Shown: positions 1 through 8,974, counted from the stretch's first letter. The stretch: DNA of 64,000 nucleotides from Phycisphaera sp. (GCA_016125215.1 WGMF01000007.1:23277-87276), one strand, 5' to 3'. The notes: generated by a model not told the origin, from the letters alone. Numbers and translations are program-made.

Positions 1-597
1 GAAAAGAGGGGGCTCGGCGTCGTTAAGGGTATAGCCCAGAACGACCACGTCGGGCTTCAGGTCAAAGCCAAAGATTTTCAGAACGTCCGCCTCTTGCGTG
101 GTGTTGTACCCGCTTACGCCGAGGTTGCACGATTCGGCGCGGCGGCCATCCTTTCTCAGCAAGCGGGCCGTGACCTCTGGGAACGTGTCTTCGTTGCGCA
201 CGCCCTCGCCGAATGTGAACGAATCCCCCAGGAAGATCACGCGAAAGCCACCCGCGGGTTTGGGCGTGAAGGCCGGCCCGCGAAAGCCGCTGGGATTGAC
301 GTCGTGATGCACTTCGTTCTGGGCATCAAAATACCCGCGCGGATTGCCGTCGTAGCGGAAGGTGATGCGACCGGGATAATTCAGGTAGAAGGGCCCGTTT
401 GCCGATTCTCGGTCCGTAAATCCAAACTGCAGCGGGGTGGTGTGGGGCTTGAGGAACTTGGGCAGACCCAGAATCCTCAGCCCGATTTCAAGGGCAGTCA
501 GCGTGAGTAAGGTCGCCCCCAGGCTAAGCAGCAGCCGGCGGAGAAGCCGCAACGATGTCTTGCCGCGACTGGGGGGATGGCTGACCTTTTCAGTCAA
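1..597 (-). CDS. SGNH/GDSL-type hydrolase, membrane anchored (partial, 3' end missing)
   Basis: The reading frame stays open to the window edge, so only the first 199 codons are seen. The start is a TTG overlapping the 3' end of the upstream TPR gene, preceded by AAGGAAGGG; an in-frame stop lies six codons upstream. One hydrophobic segment (about residues 20-40) suggests a signal anchor. The block I motif FLGDSFTFGEGV with the candidate catalytic Ser lies near residue 118, and NLGVSGYNTTQ near residue 148 fits the block II Gly region of GDSL esterases. The catalytic Asp/His block would lie off the window. These hydrolases often deacylate or acylate glycans. The coupling to the membrane glycosyltransferase gene suggests a shared envelope-glycan job (inference). 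Confidence 0.85.
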   Translation of the reverse strand, partial: MTEKVSHPPSRGKTSLRLLRRLLLSLGATLLTLTALEIGLRILGLPKFLKPHTTPLQFGFTDRESANGPFYLNYPGRITFRYDGNPRGYFDAQNEVHHDVNPSGFRGPAFTPKPAGGFRVIFLGDSFTFGEGVRNEDTFPEVTARLLRKDGRRAESCNLGVSGYNTTQEADVLKIFGFDLKPDVVVLGYTLNDAEPPLF

Positions 598-3217
598 GAT
601 TCCCTTCCTTCTTCATGAGATTCAGGAGATCGTTCAGGTTCTTTCTGGCCTCCTCATAATCGGGGTTGAGGCGGACAGCCTCCTCGAGCGCCTTGCGTCC
701 CTCCCGGTAGTTGTGCAGGCGCACCAGGATCACGCCAAGGTTGTTGTGGTACTCCGCATTTTCGGGCGCGAGGCGCACCGCCTGCCGCAACAGATCGGCG
801 GCTGCCTCGTTATTGCCCTGACCGGCCAGCAACACCGCCAGATAGCTGTGGGCCTGCGCATGGTCGGGTGCGAGCATGAGCACTTTACGGAAACGCGCCT
901 CGGCAGCCGCCGTATCGCCGAGCCGCTGGTCGATCACACCGGCTTGGAAAAGAGGCTCCGGGTCGTTGGGCATGAGCTTTTCAGCGGCGAGATATTCCTG
1001 GCGGGCCGCGCTCGGGTCCCCGTGTTGTGCCAGAAAGTTGGCGTAGTCAAGGTGGATCGGCCCGGACTGCGGCGCCAGTTCAACCGCCTTGCTGAAATGT
1101 TGACTGGCCTGGTCAACGCGACCGATCGCGGCAAGAACCTTGGCCATGCCCAGGTGCGCCTCCGCAAAGTCGGGCGCGGCTTCCAGCGCGCTGCGGAAAT
1201 GATCCAGCGCAGCCGGGAGCAGTTGGTCGGCGACCGCGATCGTGCCCAGGTGGTAGTGCGCCGCCGCGAGCGATGGGTCCAGCGCGACGGCGCCGCGGTA
1301 TTGATCCACAGCTTCCCGGATACGCCCCGCAGCCTGCAGTGTCTCGCCGTATTTGAGGTGGGCCATGCTCAAGCCCGAGTCAATCGCCAGTGCTTCTTCG
1401 TGTTGTCGGATGGCTTCGTCGAGGCGTCCCAATTCGCCCAGGGCTGAGCCGAGGTTGCTGTGCGTCGCGGCAAGGTCGGGGTCGATCGCCAGCGCCTTTT
1501 GATAATATTCGATCGCTTCGTCGAGTTGACCCTGCCTGGCCAGCGCCACCCCGTAGTTGTGGTAGGCCTGAGAATTATTCTGATCGATGGCGATGGCTTG
1601 TAGATATTGCCGATGCGCCTCGTTGTACCGCCCGAGCTCAACCAGCGCGACCCCGAGATTGTTGATCGCCGAGAGGTCTCTGGGATTATTCTGGATCGAT
1701 TTTTCAAAGAGTGGGATAGCCTCACCGGGTCGGCCCTCGTGCAGGTAGAGCAGGCCCAGGTTGTTGTACGCCATGAACGAGGTTGGATTTTTTTCAATCG
1801 TATCGAGCCACAGAGGCTCCAGACCACGATAGACCTTGCACTGCTGTCGGCTGAGGATGACAAGGGCGATCAACACCATTGCCGACAGGCCGATGCCGGC
1901 GCTTCGTCGGACACCCCATGCGGTGCCAAATTTCGATAACGCAGACGGACCGCTTGTTTGTTCAAGTCCACTCGCACGGACGATGACCCCGGCGACGAGT
2001 GCCAGCAAGCCGATGCTCGCCAGGTACACAAAGTGATCCGCCACAAACGAGTACCGCATCGGATACACGTCAAAGAAGCCCAGCGCAGGAGTAAGCGTGC
2101 CGGCAAAATAGAGGACGCCAACCAGGGGTCCTCTTCCCAGTCGCTTGCGTGCCGCCCAAAACGCGACGACGACCGCAGCGAACGACAGAGGGTAGAGCCA
2201 CTGCCACCACACGCCGGCGTCAATTTCCCAACGGGGGTAATTGAAACAGAGGCCGGTAGGCCAAAGCAACTTGCCAACATAGAACCACAGCGCCCGCCCC
2301 GCGATCAGGCCGCGGTCGATGAATGTCAAACTCCATTCCGCCCCCTTGGCGCCGACATGGTGCTTCTCCAAAATGACGGTGACCAAGGATAAGCCTAAAC
2401 CCACGACGAAGAAGGGAACCAGGGGCACGATTTGGCTGAATAATCGGCGGATTTCGGGTCGTGAATCGGCGGCGGATGGGTCCTTAAGGTCGCCGTCCTT
2501 CCACCACGCCATCAGCACCAGTGCAGCCGGCAGCGTTGCGGTGACCGTCTTGCTCAGCAGCGCGCACAGAAACAACAGGATCGAAGTGATGTAGACGCGG
2601 GTCGACCGTTTGGCACCGGCTTGCGGGTGGGCCCAACGCAAGTAGGCCAGCGCCGCCCCCAGGTAAAAGACGCCTGACAGAACATTCTTGCGCTCCGTGA
2701 TCCATGCCACGGACTCCACGTGGACCGGGTGCGCTGCAAAGATCGCGCCGACCAGCCAGGCACCGGGGACTTGCAGTCGCCGTAACACGCGCCAAAGGAG
2801 GAGGCAAGCCAGCGCGTGGAGCAGCACGTTGGTGACGTGATAGCCTCTCGGGTTCAGACCCCACAAACGAAACTCAACCCAATACGTCGTGAAAACGAGC
2901 GGGTAGTACTGGGGTGTTGCCCGGGGTGACAGCCAGATATCTTTGAGGCCTTCCACGTCCCGCAGGGTCTTGTTTTGGACAACGTAGTCCGCGTCGTCCC
3001 AGATAAAGCCACCGCTTTGCATTGCGGGCCAATAGGCGGTGACGGTGATGGCGATCAGTGCCAAAGAAAGAAGTAAGCCGCGACGATGGGAGATGCGTTT
3101 CATCGGTAATTCGTCGGGACGAGATGGCAAAGCGGTATCCTCGGGTTCTGCATCGAGTGTGGGCCGCCGCCGCAAACGGATGACGGGCCGTTGATCGAGC
3201 ATAGGTCGATGGAGCAT
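590..3217 (-). CDS. TMTC-like polytopic glycosyltransferase with C-terminal TPR array
   Basis: The 875-residue protein has an N-terminal half with about ten membrane segments and a GT-C-type acidic motif in the first extracytoplasmic loop (FIWDDADYVVQNKTL, about residues 70-84). AAHPVHVESVAWITERKNVLS near residue 165 is typical of TMTC/O-mannosyltransferase-like proteins. From about residue 480 to the end there are roughly eleven TPR repeats (NNLG..., A.AHYHLG..., YHNNLG...). It may transfer a sugar from a lipid carrier to proteins bound by the TPRs; substrate unknown. The start is uncertain: ATG at 3103 (MKRISHRRG) directly precedes the first membrane segment and may be the true start. Its stop overlaps the SGNH hydrolase start, so the two are co-transcribed. 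Confidence 0.8.
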   Translation of the reverse strand: MLHRPMLDQRPVIRLRRRPTLDAEPEDTALPSRPDELPMKRISHRRGLLLSLALIAITVTAYWPAMQSGGFIWDDADYVVQNKTLRDVEGLKDIWLSPRATPQYYPLVFTTYWVEFRLWGLNPRGYHVTNVLLHALACLLLWRVLRRLQVPGAWLVGAIFAAHPVHVESVAWITERKNVLSGVFYLGAALAYLRWAHPQAGAKRSTRVYITSILLFLCALLSKTVTATLPAALVLMAWWKDGDLKDPSAADSRPEIRRLFSQIVPLVPFFVVGLGLSLVTVILEKHHVGAKGAEWSLTFIDRGLIAGRALWFYVGKLLWPTGLCFNYPRWEIDAGVWWQWLYPLSFAAVVVAFWAARKRLGRGPLVGVLYFAGTLTPALGFFDVYPMRYSFVADHFVYLASIGLLALVAGVIVRASGLEQTSGPSALSKFGTAWGVRRSAGIGLSAMVLIALVILSRQQCKVYRGLEPLWLDTIEKNPTSFMAYNNLGLLYLHEGRPGEAIPLFEKSIQNNPRDLSAINNLGVALVELGRYNEAHRQYLQAIAIDQNNSQAYHNYGVALARQGQLDEAIEYYQKALAIDPDLAATHSNLGSALGELGRLDEAIRQHEEALAIDSGLSMAHLKYGETLQAAGRIREAVDQYRGAVALDPSLAAAHYHLGTIAVADQLLPAALDHFRSALEAAPDFAEAHLGMAKVLAAIGRVDQASQHFSKAVELAPQSGPIHLDYANFLAQHGDPSAARQEYLAAEKLMPNDPEPLFQAGVIDQRLGDTAAAEARFRKVLMLAPDHAQAHSYLAVLLAGQGNNEAAADLLRQAVRLAPENAEYHNNLGVILVRLHNYREGRKALEEAVRLNPDYEEARKNLNDLLNLMKKEGNLD

Positions 3218-3370
3218 AGGGTAGAGTCACGCCTACGTTTCTTTCAACATATCACGGTTGATGAAGTCCACCAAGGCAGAACCCGCGTCCGACCGTGGCA
3301 TGAGCAAGACCACCCTCAGACCGCGTGATAATCGCTGTTTCGGTGGCCGGCATACATTAGAATTGACAGC

Positions 3371-5203
3371 ATGACGGCCATCCTCGGCATCTCCGCCTTT
3401 TACCATGATTCGGCGGCTGCGCTTGTTGTTGACGGCCAAATCGTCGCCGCGGCGCAGGAGGAGCGTTTCACGCGGAAAAAGCATGACAGTTCATTTCCAC
3501 TTCAAGCTGTGGATTATTGTTTGCGCGAGGCGGGCCTGACTTCCGCTGACCTGGATTACGTCGGGTTTTATGACAAGCCGCTGTTGAAGTTTGATCGGCT
3601 CCTCGAAACCTACGTCTCCTTTGCGCCGGTCGGCTACCGCTCCTTTGCCAAAGCGATGCCCCTCTGGCTCCATCAAAAGTTGCAATTACCACGGGTCATG
3701 CGCAAGAGCCTTCCCGGATACAGGCGACGCTTTGTCTTTCCCGAGCATCACGAATCGCACGCCGCCAGCGCGTTCTATCCCTCTCCCTTCGATCAGGCTG
3801 CGATCATCACCTTCGATGGCGTGGGAGAGTGGGCGACCGTCACGGTTGGACACGGCTGTGGCCACAAAATCGAACTCTCACACGAATTGCGATTCCCCCA
3901 TTCGCCCGGGCTTCTCTATTCCGCGTTCACGTACTTTTGCGGCTTCCAGGTCAACTCCGGCGAGTACAAACTGATGGGCTTAGCGCCGTATGGTGAGCCT
4001 AAGTACGTCGACACCATCCTCCGCGAGCTTGTCGATCTCAAAGAAGACGGTTCGTTTCGGATGGACCTGTCGTACTTCAACTACTGCCAGGGATTGACGA
4101 TGACCTCGCGGAAGTTTGCAAAGCTGTTCGGCGGACCGCCCCGCAAGCCCGAAGGACCACTGACCCAGCGGGAGATGGACCTGGCGGCGTCGATACAGAA
4201 AGTGATCGAGCAAATCATGCTGCGGATCGCCCGGTTTGCCCACGAGCAAACCGGTTCGACGAACCTCACACTCGCGGGCGGGGTCGCCCTGAATTGCGTG
4301 GGCAATGGGAATATCCTGCGGGAGGGCCCGTTTGAGAAGATATGGGTCCAGCCCGCGGCCGGGGACGCAGGCGGCGCACTGGGCGCTGCCCTGCTGATCT
4401 GGCATCAATTGCTCGACCAACCGCGCACGCCCATGCCCGAAGATTCGCAGTGTGGATCGTTGCTGGGACCGGGTTATTCCCCGGAATACATCGAGCGATC
4501 TTTACAGGAAGCGGGGGCGGACTACCAACGGATCGATGATGAGGGTCGTCTTCTCGAAGAAGTCGTCGATCATTTGATCTCGGGCAAGGTTGTCGGATGG
4601 ATGCAGGGGCGCATGGAGTTCGGCCCCCGAGCGCTGGGCGCTCGCAGCATCCTGGGCGACGCCCGCAACGCAGAGATGCAGTCGACGATGAATCTGAAGA
4701 TCAAGTTTCGCGAATCATTTCGACCCTTCGCGCCGTCGGTGATCGAGGAACATACGCAGGATTACTTTGACCTGCCCAGCGGTGTCGCCAGCCCGTATAT
4801 GCTCCTGGTGGCAAACGTCACAGAGAGCCGGCGGGTTGCCCTCGACCATGCCGAGTCATTGCAGGGGCTGGACAAAGTCAGACAGACCCGCTCAGAAATA
4901 CCCGCCGTGACGCATGTCGACATGTCCGCTCGTTTACAGACGGTCAACGCACAACGATATCCGAAGTACCACGCATTGTTGCAGCGGTTTTACAAAAGGA
5001 CCGGATGTCCGGTGCTGGTCAATACCAGTTTCAACGTTCGGGGGGAACCGATTGTCTGCGCCCCGGGGGACGCTTACCGGTGCTTCATGGCCACGGATAT
5101 GGACGTGCTGGTCATCGAGAATTTTCTGCTGCGAAAATCGCAGCAGCCGGCGACGGCCGGCCGCGCGGCAGAGCATCACCTGGATCGGTTTGCCCTCGAC
5201 TAA
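3371..5203 (+). CDS. Carbamoyltransferase, NodU/CmcH/SxtI family
   Basis: The 610-residue protein matches the family along its length. The N-terminal Kae1-like domain starts MTAILGISAFYHDSAAALV and has EERFTRKKHD, HHESHAAS (metal-binding His) and ITFDGVGEW. The C-terminal domain has GRMEFGPRALGARSIL and NTSFNVRGEPIV. Family members transfer carbamoyl from carbamoyl phosphate, through an adenylate, to a hydroxyl group of a sugar or small molecule. It is divergent from the TMTC-like gene with 153 bp between, and is followed by an SxtJ-like and a DUF5989 gene, the same order as sxtI-sxtJ-sxtK in saxitoxin clusters. The target is unknown; the glycan-related neighbours make a sugar likely. Confidence 0.93.
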   Translation: MTAILGISAFYHDSAAALVVDGQIVAAAQEERFTRKKHDSSFPLQAVDYCLREAGLTSADLDYVGFYDKPLLKFDRLLETYVSFAPVGYRSFAKAMPLWLHQKLQLPRVMRKSLPGYRRRFVFPEHHESHAASAFYPSPFDQAAIITFDGVGEWATVTVGHGCGHKIELSHELRFPHSPGLLYSAFTYFCGFQVNSGEYKLMGLAPYGEPKYVDTILRELVDLKEDGSFRMDLSYFNYCQGLTMTSRKFAKLFGGPPRKPEGPLTQREMDLAASIQKVIEQIMLRIARFAHEQTGSTNLTLAGGVALNCVGNGNILREGPFEKIWVQPAAGDAGGALGAALLIWHQLLDQPRTPMPEDSQCGSLLGPGYSPEYIERSLQEAGADYQRIDDEGRLLEEVVDHLISGKVVGWMQGRMEFGPRALGARSILGDARNAEMQSTMNLKIKFRESFRPFAPSVIEEHTQDYFDLPSGVASPYMLLVANVTESRRVALDHAESLQGLDKVRQTRSEIPAVTHVDMSARLQTVNAQRYPKYHALLQRFYKRTGCPVLVNTSFNVRGEPIVCAPGDAYRCFMATDMDVLVIENFLLRKSQQPATAGRAAEHHLDRFALD

Positions 5204-5221
5204 CAAGATGAGATATCCGCA

Positions 5222-5638
5222 ATGAGCCTGACGCCTATCAACCGCGACCCTTCAGCCAGGGACCTGTTCTATTTCGGGGCCCTGCTGCCGTTGTTCTTCT
5301 TCGGGCTGGGGCTTGTCTTCCGCTGGCGGTTCGGCTTGAGCACGGCTGGGACAACGTGCTGGGTCCTGGGCGGGACGGTCTGGGGTTTATACCTGTGTGT
5401 TCCCCGGATCAGGAAGCCGGTGTACACGGGTTGGCAGGCCGCGTTCTGGCCCGTTTCGTGGGCCCTTTCCCACGTATTGCTCGCGGTTGTTTTTTATCTG
5501 GCGGTCACACCCGTGGGATGGGTCCGTCGGCGTATCGGACTGGACCCGATGGGTCGGCGTCTCGATAAGGCTTCGGCCACGTATTGGCATCCACGCCACC
5601 CACCCGAGCGCTCGGAACGCTATTTCGAGCAATTCTGA
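5222..5638 (+). CDS. SxtJ family membrane protein
   Basis: This 138-residue protein begins 18 bp after the carbamoyltransferase stop. It has three or four predicted membrane segments (about residues 16-34, 40-57, 70-95) with cytoplasmic-looking polar ends. The C-terminal signature DPMGRRLDKASATYW followed by ERYFEQF is typical of SxtJ-like proteins, which are repeatedly found after carbamoyltransferases. No biochemical function is established for the family. It probably anchors or assists the carbamoyltransferase at the membrane (inference). Confidence 0.85.
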   Translation: MSLTPINRDPSARDLFYFGALLPLFFFGLGLVFRWRFGLSTAGTTCWVLGGTVWGLYLCVPRIRKPVYTGWQAAFWPVSWALSHVLLAVVFYLAVTPVGWVRRRIGLDPMGRRLDKASATYWHPRHPPERSERYFEQF

Positions 5639-5688
5639 CTCTATCGTGCATGGACCCTCTCACGCCCCGTTGACGGATCGATCACACC

Positions 5689-5925
5689 ATGGCCCACACT
5701 CCAAAGCCAAAGCAAACCACGCCCCAACACGCCCAACACGCTGTCAAGGATTTTGAGCAACAGGCTCAAACCCGACAACCCTCGATGCTGTCGGAGTTTT
5801 GGCGATTTCTTGCTCACAACAAGAAATGGTGGCTCACGCCCATCCTGATCGTGCTGCTGCTATTCGGATTGCTTGTCATGCTGTCGAGCACACCGGTGGG
5901 CCCATTTATCTACACCCTGTTCTGA
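5689..5925 (+). CDS. DUF5989 family small membrane protein
   Basis: The conserved core is the C-terminal 45 residues: SEFWRFLAHNKKWWLTPI, then one membrane helix ending in SSTPVGPFIYTLF. This is the recognisable DUF5989 pattern, typically found after SxtJ. The first 32 residues are polar and Gln-rich with no clear match; an internal ATG at 5785 would give just the core. It lies 50 bp after the SxtJ gene and completes the carbamoyltransferase-SxtJ-DUF5989 trio. Function unknown. Confidence 0.83.
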   Translation: MAHTPKPKQTTPQHAQHAVKDFEQQAQTRQPSMLSEFWRFLAHNKKWWLTPILIVLLLFGLLVMLSSTPVGPFIYTLF

Positions 5926-6170
5926 GTTCGATTGTTGCGGTGTTGTTTGCCGTTCTGTCGCGTGGCGGATCAAGATGAACACGTCTGGGACAGGGGGAGT
6001 GGCGTTTTTCAAAGCCCCGGTGTGGATGCCCTGACCGGCTTCGACCGCCCCGACCGGCCGTCGGCGAAGTTTACGCCAGCCTACGACTACGGGGGAGTTG
6101 CCAACGCTACGCCAATGTCAGCGAGAGAAGGGCTTGTCCGGCGCACAGCAGCGCACAAGCGGACACGAAT
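5926..6170. other. Intergenic, no gene seen
   Basis: Between the DUF5989 gene and the tRNA there is no supportable reading frame. The stretch contains an imperfect GC-rich inverted repeat around 6037-6070 (CGGCTTCGACC... against GGCCGTCGGCGAAG) that could form a hairpin, but no clear T-run follows. Confidence 0.5.
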
Positions 6171-6244
6171 CGGGCTGGCGAGATTCGAACTCGCGACCTC
6201 TTGACCCCCAGTCAAGCGCGCTAACCAAGCTGCGCTACAGCCCG
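6171..6244 (-). tRNA. tRNA-Pro (anticodon GGG)
   Basis: On the minus strand the 74-nt sequence folds as a cloverleaf. The acceptor stem is CGGGCTG / CAGCCCG (7 bp). The D arm contains AGCGCAGCTTGGTTAGCGC. The anticodon stem CTTGA/TCAAG encloses the loop CTGGGGG, giving anticodon GGG. The T arm has GTTCGAATC. The 3' CCA is not encoded. Confidence 0.96.
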
Positions 6245-6305
6245 TGCAAACATTCCAGATTAGAATCAAACCGCCAACGCGTCAAACGATTGTGGCCGAT
6301 CGGGA

Positions 6306-7412
6306 TCACCCGCGACGGACCCAGGCGGATAACTGCCTGAAAAACCCGACCGGGCTGATCCACCGCTCGTAAAGCTCACGGTTTCGCCTCTGCATCGCTT
6401 CAAAGTCCCCCAGGGAAATTCGGCTGTGGAACTCGATCAATCTTTCCGCGATGCGGTCGAGGTCGTGGGGATCGACCCACACCACGTGCTCCCTCCAGTT
6501 GATGTGGTCATCAAAAGGCAGCAGGCAATCCGTGTCGACGAACAGCGGAATCCTCCCACAGGAGAGCGCTTCGTAGAGCCGGTATGAAAAGTTCCCCGCG
6601 CCGCGGACGACGAGGGTGTAGGGCGAGGCCAGCATGTTCCGGGCATAGTCCAGACGTGCCCGGTGCTTGTCCCGCTCGCCGTCGGCCCAGAAACCCTTGC
6701 GGAACAACACGTCGGTTTCGACCCTGCGGTCTGCGAGCAGTTGGCGGATCGCCCGGCCGCGCAGGTCTGCGCCGCGTGGGTGACGGTGCATGGCTTTGAG
6801 AGTCTGGTACCTGATCCACGAGAGCGGGCCGGTGTGGTCGATGTAACCGCAGTAACCCACGCGGGGCTTGGGTGCTTTGGGCAGGACATTCAATCTCCCG
6901 TCGCTGTAACGCATAAAGTCCACGCTCCAGCCGGGGTAGCCGTGCTCGGTGGGCTTTTTCATGCTCCGGTACCCGGTGGTGCGGAAGACGTGGACGTGAT
7001 GGCCAAGGTCGATGGGCGTGTCGAGGTCGGAGTTGAAGAAGACCAGCACCGGCTTGCCCGCATCGCGTGCGTCGGCGACGAGCGTCTTAAGCAGAGCGGG
7101 GTCCGCATCGGGGCGGTATTCCATGGGATACACCACGGCGTGGGCCCGGTCGAGGGTCTCGACAAGCTCGAAGATCTCACCGGCTTGATCGGCGTAGTCA
7201 TCGAAGCGCCCTTCATCCGGGCCGGGTTGTCTGTCCACGGGCAGGCCCAGCAAAGGCGCGAGCATGACCACCGCCCGAGCGTCCGACCCGATGAGTTCCC
7301 TGCGTGTAAAGAGCCTGGTTTTCAAGGGTATGGCCCGGTGCGACGCGGTGATGTTCCCCAAACTTTCATTGTGTAGACTTATCAAAACGACCTGAAACGA
7401 GAACACAGACAC
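6306..7412 (-). CDS. Exostosin-like (GT47-type) glycosyltransferase
   Basis: The C-terminal half carries the exostosin signature: SYRLYEALSCGRIPLFVDTD followed by LPFDDHINWREHVVWVD, with the conserved E-A-L-x-x-G-x-I-P core. The central part (RVGYCGYIDH, LRGRAIRQLL, LDYARNMLASPYTLVVRG) fits the GT-B nucleotide-sugar half. Bacterial members add sugars to surface polysaccharides. The outermost start (GTG 7412) lies inside an intergenic repeat, so translation more likely begins downstream, for example TTG 7325 or ATG 7274 (MLAPLLGLP); none has a good ribosome site. It stands alone on the minus strand, next to the FkbM gene and glycan genes. Confidence 0.82.
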   Translation of the reverse strand: MSVFSFQVVLISLHNESLGNITASHRAIPLKTRLFTRRELIGSDARAVVMLAPLLGLPVDRQPGPDEGRFDDYADQAGEIFELVETLDRAHAVVYPMEYRPDADPALLKTLVADARDAGKPVLVFFNSDLDTPIDLGHHVHVFRTTGYRSMKKPTEHGYPGWSVDFMRYSDGRLNVLPKAPKPRVGYCGYIDHTGPLSWIRYQTLKAMHRHPRGADLRGRAIRQLLADRRVETDVLFRKGFWADGERDKHRARLDYARNMLASPYTLVVRGAGNFSYRLYEALSCGRIPLFVDTDCLLPFDDHINWREHVVWVDPHDLDRIAERLIEFHSRISLGDFEAMQRRNRELYERWISPVGFFRQLSAWVRRG

Positions 7413-7528
7413 AAGGGGCCGGGGAAGAAACCGCAGATTGCACAGATTACACAGATCGATCCAGCTTGGGTGCTCCGGAAAATCCGCCTTGAATCTGCGT
7501 CATCTGCGGAATCTGTGGTTTCTGTGTC
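7403..7528. repeat. Nonamer-unit inverted repeat element (CAGATT type), copy 1
   Basis: The left arm (7427-7456) consists of 9-nt units CGCAGATTG, CACAGATTA, CACAGATCG. The right arm (7492-7528) is the same kind of unit in reverse orientation (AATCTGCGT, CATCTGCGG, AATCTGTGG, TTTCTGTGT). About 35 bp separate the arms, so transcripts can form a long hairpin in several registers. A second copy of the same type lies at 62372-62526. Confidence 0.8.
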
Positions 7529-7626
7529 GGCTCATGGTTTTGATCCGTGACAATTCGGATTCATTCTGATTTGCGGTCTTCGTTAGATAAGCCAATCGAT
7601 CCGACTCCCGTATCTTATGCGCAGGA

Positions 7627-8376
7627 TCAGCTAACCCCGGCAGCAAACCCGTGGTCCGACCCGGGCGGGAACGCGACACAGTGGTACACGCGCTGGGTGG
7701 CGGGTGAGCGATCGACCCGCTTGCCCTCGACCGAGAAGAGCTCGTACCCCGCGTCGTAGAGCGTGAAGCGCCCCTGCCAGCCGGCGTCGTTGTGGAACTC
7801 CACCATGACGATCGGTCGCTGTCGGGTGAGCAATGCTTTCATCCCACGCAGCGCCACGTCTTCCGCACCCTCGATGTCGATCTTCACAAAATCGACTTGA
7901 CGGTCGCTGGGGAAGTATCGGTCGAGCGATGTCGCGGGGATCGTGAGGGCTGGGGTGTGTTTGACGCCGTCGTGGTCGGTATCGGAGAGGCTCCACTCTT
8001 GGCTTGACCTGCCCCGGCCTGGGTAGAGGTCGATGTGATCGGCGGACCCGTCCGAGACCGCGACGTTTTCGATGCAAACCGTATCCGCAAATCCGTTGCG
8101 TTCGACGGTCGTGGCCAACCGCCTGGCGTTGCCGGGGTGCGCTTCAAATGCGACGACCCTGCCCTTCGGTCCCACACGGTCGGCCAGCATGATCGTGACG
8201 TGGCCAATGTTGGCTCCCACGTCGGCACAGACCCAGCCCGGTTGAACGATCTGAACAATCAAGGCAGCGACCGCAGGCTCGTATTCCTCGCCCAGCACGG
8301 GGTATTTCGGGAACCATCGGCTGCGCAACCGTGCCAGTCGGGTAATCAGGTTTTTGGGCAGGTGGGTTCGCAACAT
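7627..8376 (-). CDS. FkbM family SAM-dependent methyltransferase
   Basis: The protein (249 residues from ATG 8376) has the class I methyltransferase motif I as CADVGANIGHVTIMLA, followed by motif II VVAFEAHPGNARRL. It ends its core with the FkbM signature VDFVKIDIEGAEDVALRGM and IVMVEFHN. FkbM enzymes O-methylate sugars or natural products. The ATG at 8376 has GGGAG eight bases upstream; a GTG at 8421 would add 15 residues without a better site. It is monocistronic here and, with the exostosin-like gene, probably decorates an envelope glycan (inference). Confidence 0.88.
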   Translation of the reverse strand: MLRTHLPKNLITRLARLRSRWFPKYPVLGEEYEPAVAALIVQIVQPGWVCADVGANIGHVTIMLADRVGPKGRVVAFEAHPGNARRLATTVERNGFADTVCIENVAVSDGSADHIDLYPGRGRSSQEWSLSDTDHDGVKHTPALTIPATSLDRYFPSDRQVDFVKIDIEGAEDVALRGMKALLTRQRPIVMVEFHNDAGWQGRFTLYDAGYELFSVEGKRVDRSPATQRVYHCVAFPPGSDHGFAAGVS

Positions 8377-8512
8377 GAGGGCTCCCGACTTGCTCGGGAA
8401 TGGATTGGTGTGTACGGCCACGGTGCGGGCTGCATTGACCGTGGAGACGGCGTAGAATGTAGCGGGTATCCGACTATCTGTCCCCGTCCGTCATTCAAAA
8501 AGGAGACCTTAC

Positions 8513-8896
8513 ATGAATCTGACCAGGACAACACAAACCCTAGCGAAGCTGGGCACCTGCGTTTTGGGTTGCGCGCTCTGCCTGACCGTGGCTGCGCTGC
8601 TCACCGCATGCGGGAACAGCTCTTCGCCACCCGCCCAATCGAGCACGGGCCACAGCATGGACGCTATGAAAGGCGCTGCACAAGACGCGGTGGCGGCGGG
8701 TCAGGCCGCGGCCGACGCGGTCAAGGACGCCGCCGAGGACGCGGTGGCCGTGAACGCCAAGTGCCCGGTCAGTGGCGACCCCATCGACGCCAAAGGCGCG
8801 AAGGTTGTCTACGACGGCAAGGTCTACGGCTTCTGCTGCGACGACTGCATCAAGGCCTTCAAAGCCAACCCCGCCAAATACGCCAAGGCCCAGTGA
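8513..8896 (+). CDS. YHS-domain lipoprotein (metal binding)
   Basis: This 127-residue protein starts with a lipoprotein signal ending in the lipobox LLTAC (Cys about residue 33). A low-complexity Ala/Asp-rich linker resembling an amphipathic helix follows (about residues 50-80). The C-terminal YHS-like domain has CPVSGDPID and GFCCDDCIKAFKANPAKY, with paired Cys positions for a metal. The likely role is periplasmic binding of copper, iron or another soft metal. A start with AAAAGGAGA 5-10 bases upstream is well supported. It is followed by its own terminator. Confidence 0.88.
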   Translation: MNLTRTTQTLAKLGTCVLGCALCLTVAALLTACGNSSSPPAQSSTGHSMDAMKGAAQDAVAAGQAAADAVKDAAEDAVAVNAKCPVSGDPIDAKGAKVVYDGKVYGFCCDDCIKAFKANPAKYAKAQ

Positions 8897-8927
8897 GGCT
8901 TTGAGTGATTTTCACTTTCGCACACAC

Positions 8928-8960
8928 AGCCGGGCACGGTGAAACGTTCCCGGCTTTTTT
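8928..8960 (+). terminator. Rho-independent terminator after the YHS lipoprotein gene
   Basis: AGCCGGG pairs with CCCGGCT, extended inward by ACG/CGT across one mismatch, with loop GTGAAA. The 3' arm runs directly into TTTTTT. The following gene starts 15 bp later, so the two genes are separate transcription units. Confidence 0.88.
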
Positions 8961-8974
8961 CTGGACCTTGAATC

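Noticed and set aside
437..1447. Long plus-strand frame opposite the TPR gene
   Set aside because: It mirrors the TPR-coding strand, has no domain, and the minus strand shows clear TPR periodicity.
1..5925. Saxitoxin-type biosynthesis cluster
   Set aside because: Only the sxtI/J/K-like trio is present; no polyketide, amidinotransferase or other sxt-type enzyme is in the window, and the trio is widespread outside toxin producers.
6171..6244. tRNA-Pro as an integration site for the neighbouring glycan genes
   Set aside because: I found no duplicated tRNA 3' end and no integrase gene nearby.
7403..7528. CRISPR array at the nonamer repeats
   Set aside because: Units are 9 nt without unique spacers and the arms are inverted, not direct repeat-spacer series.
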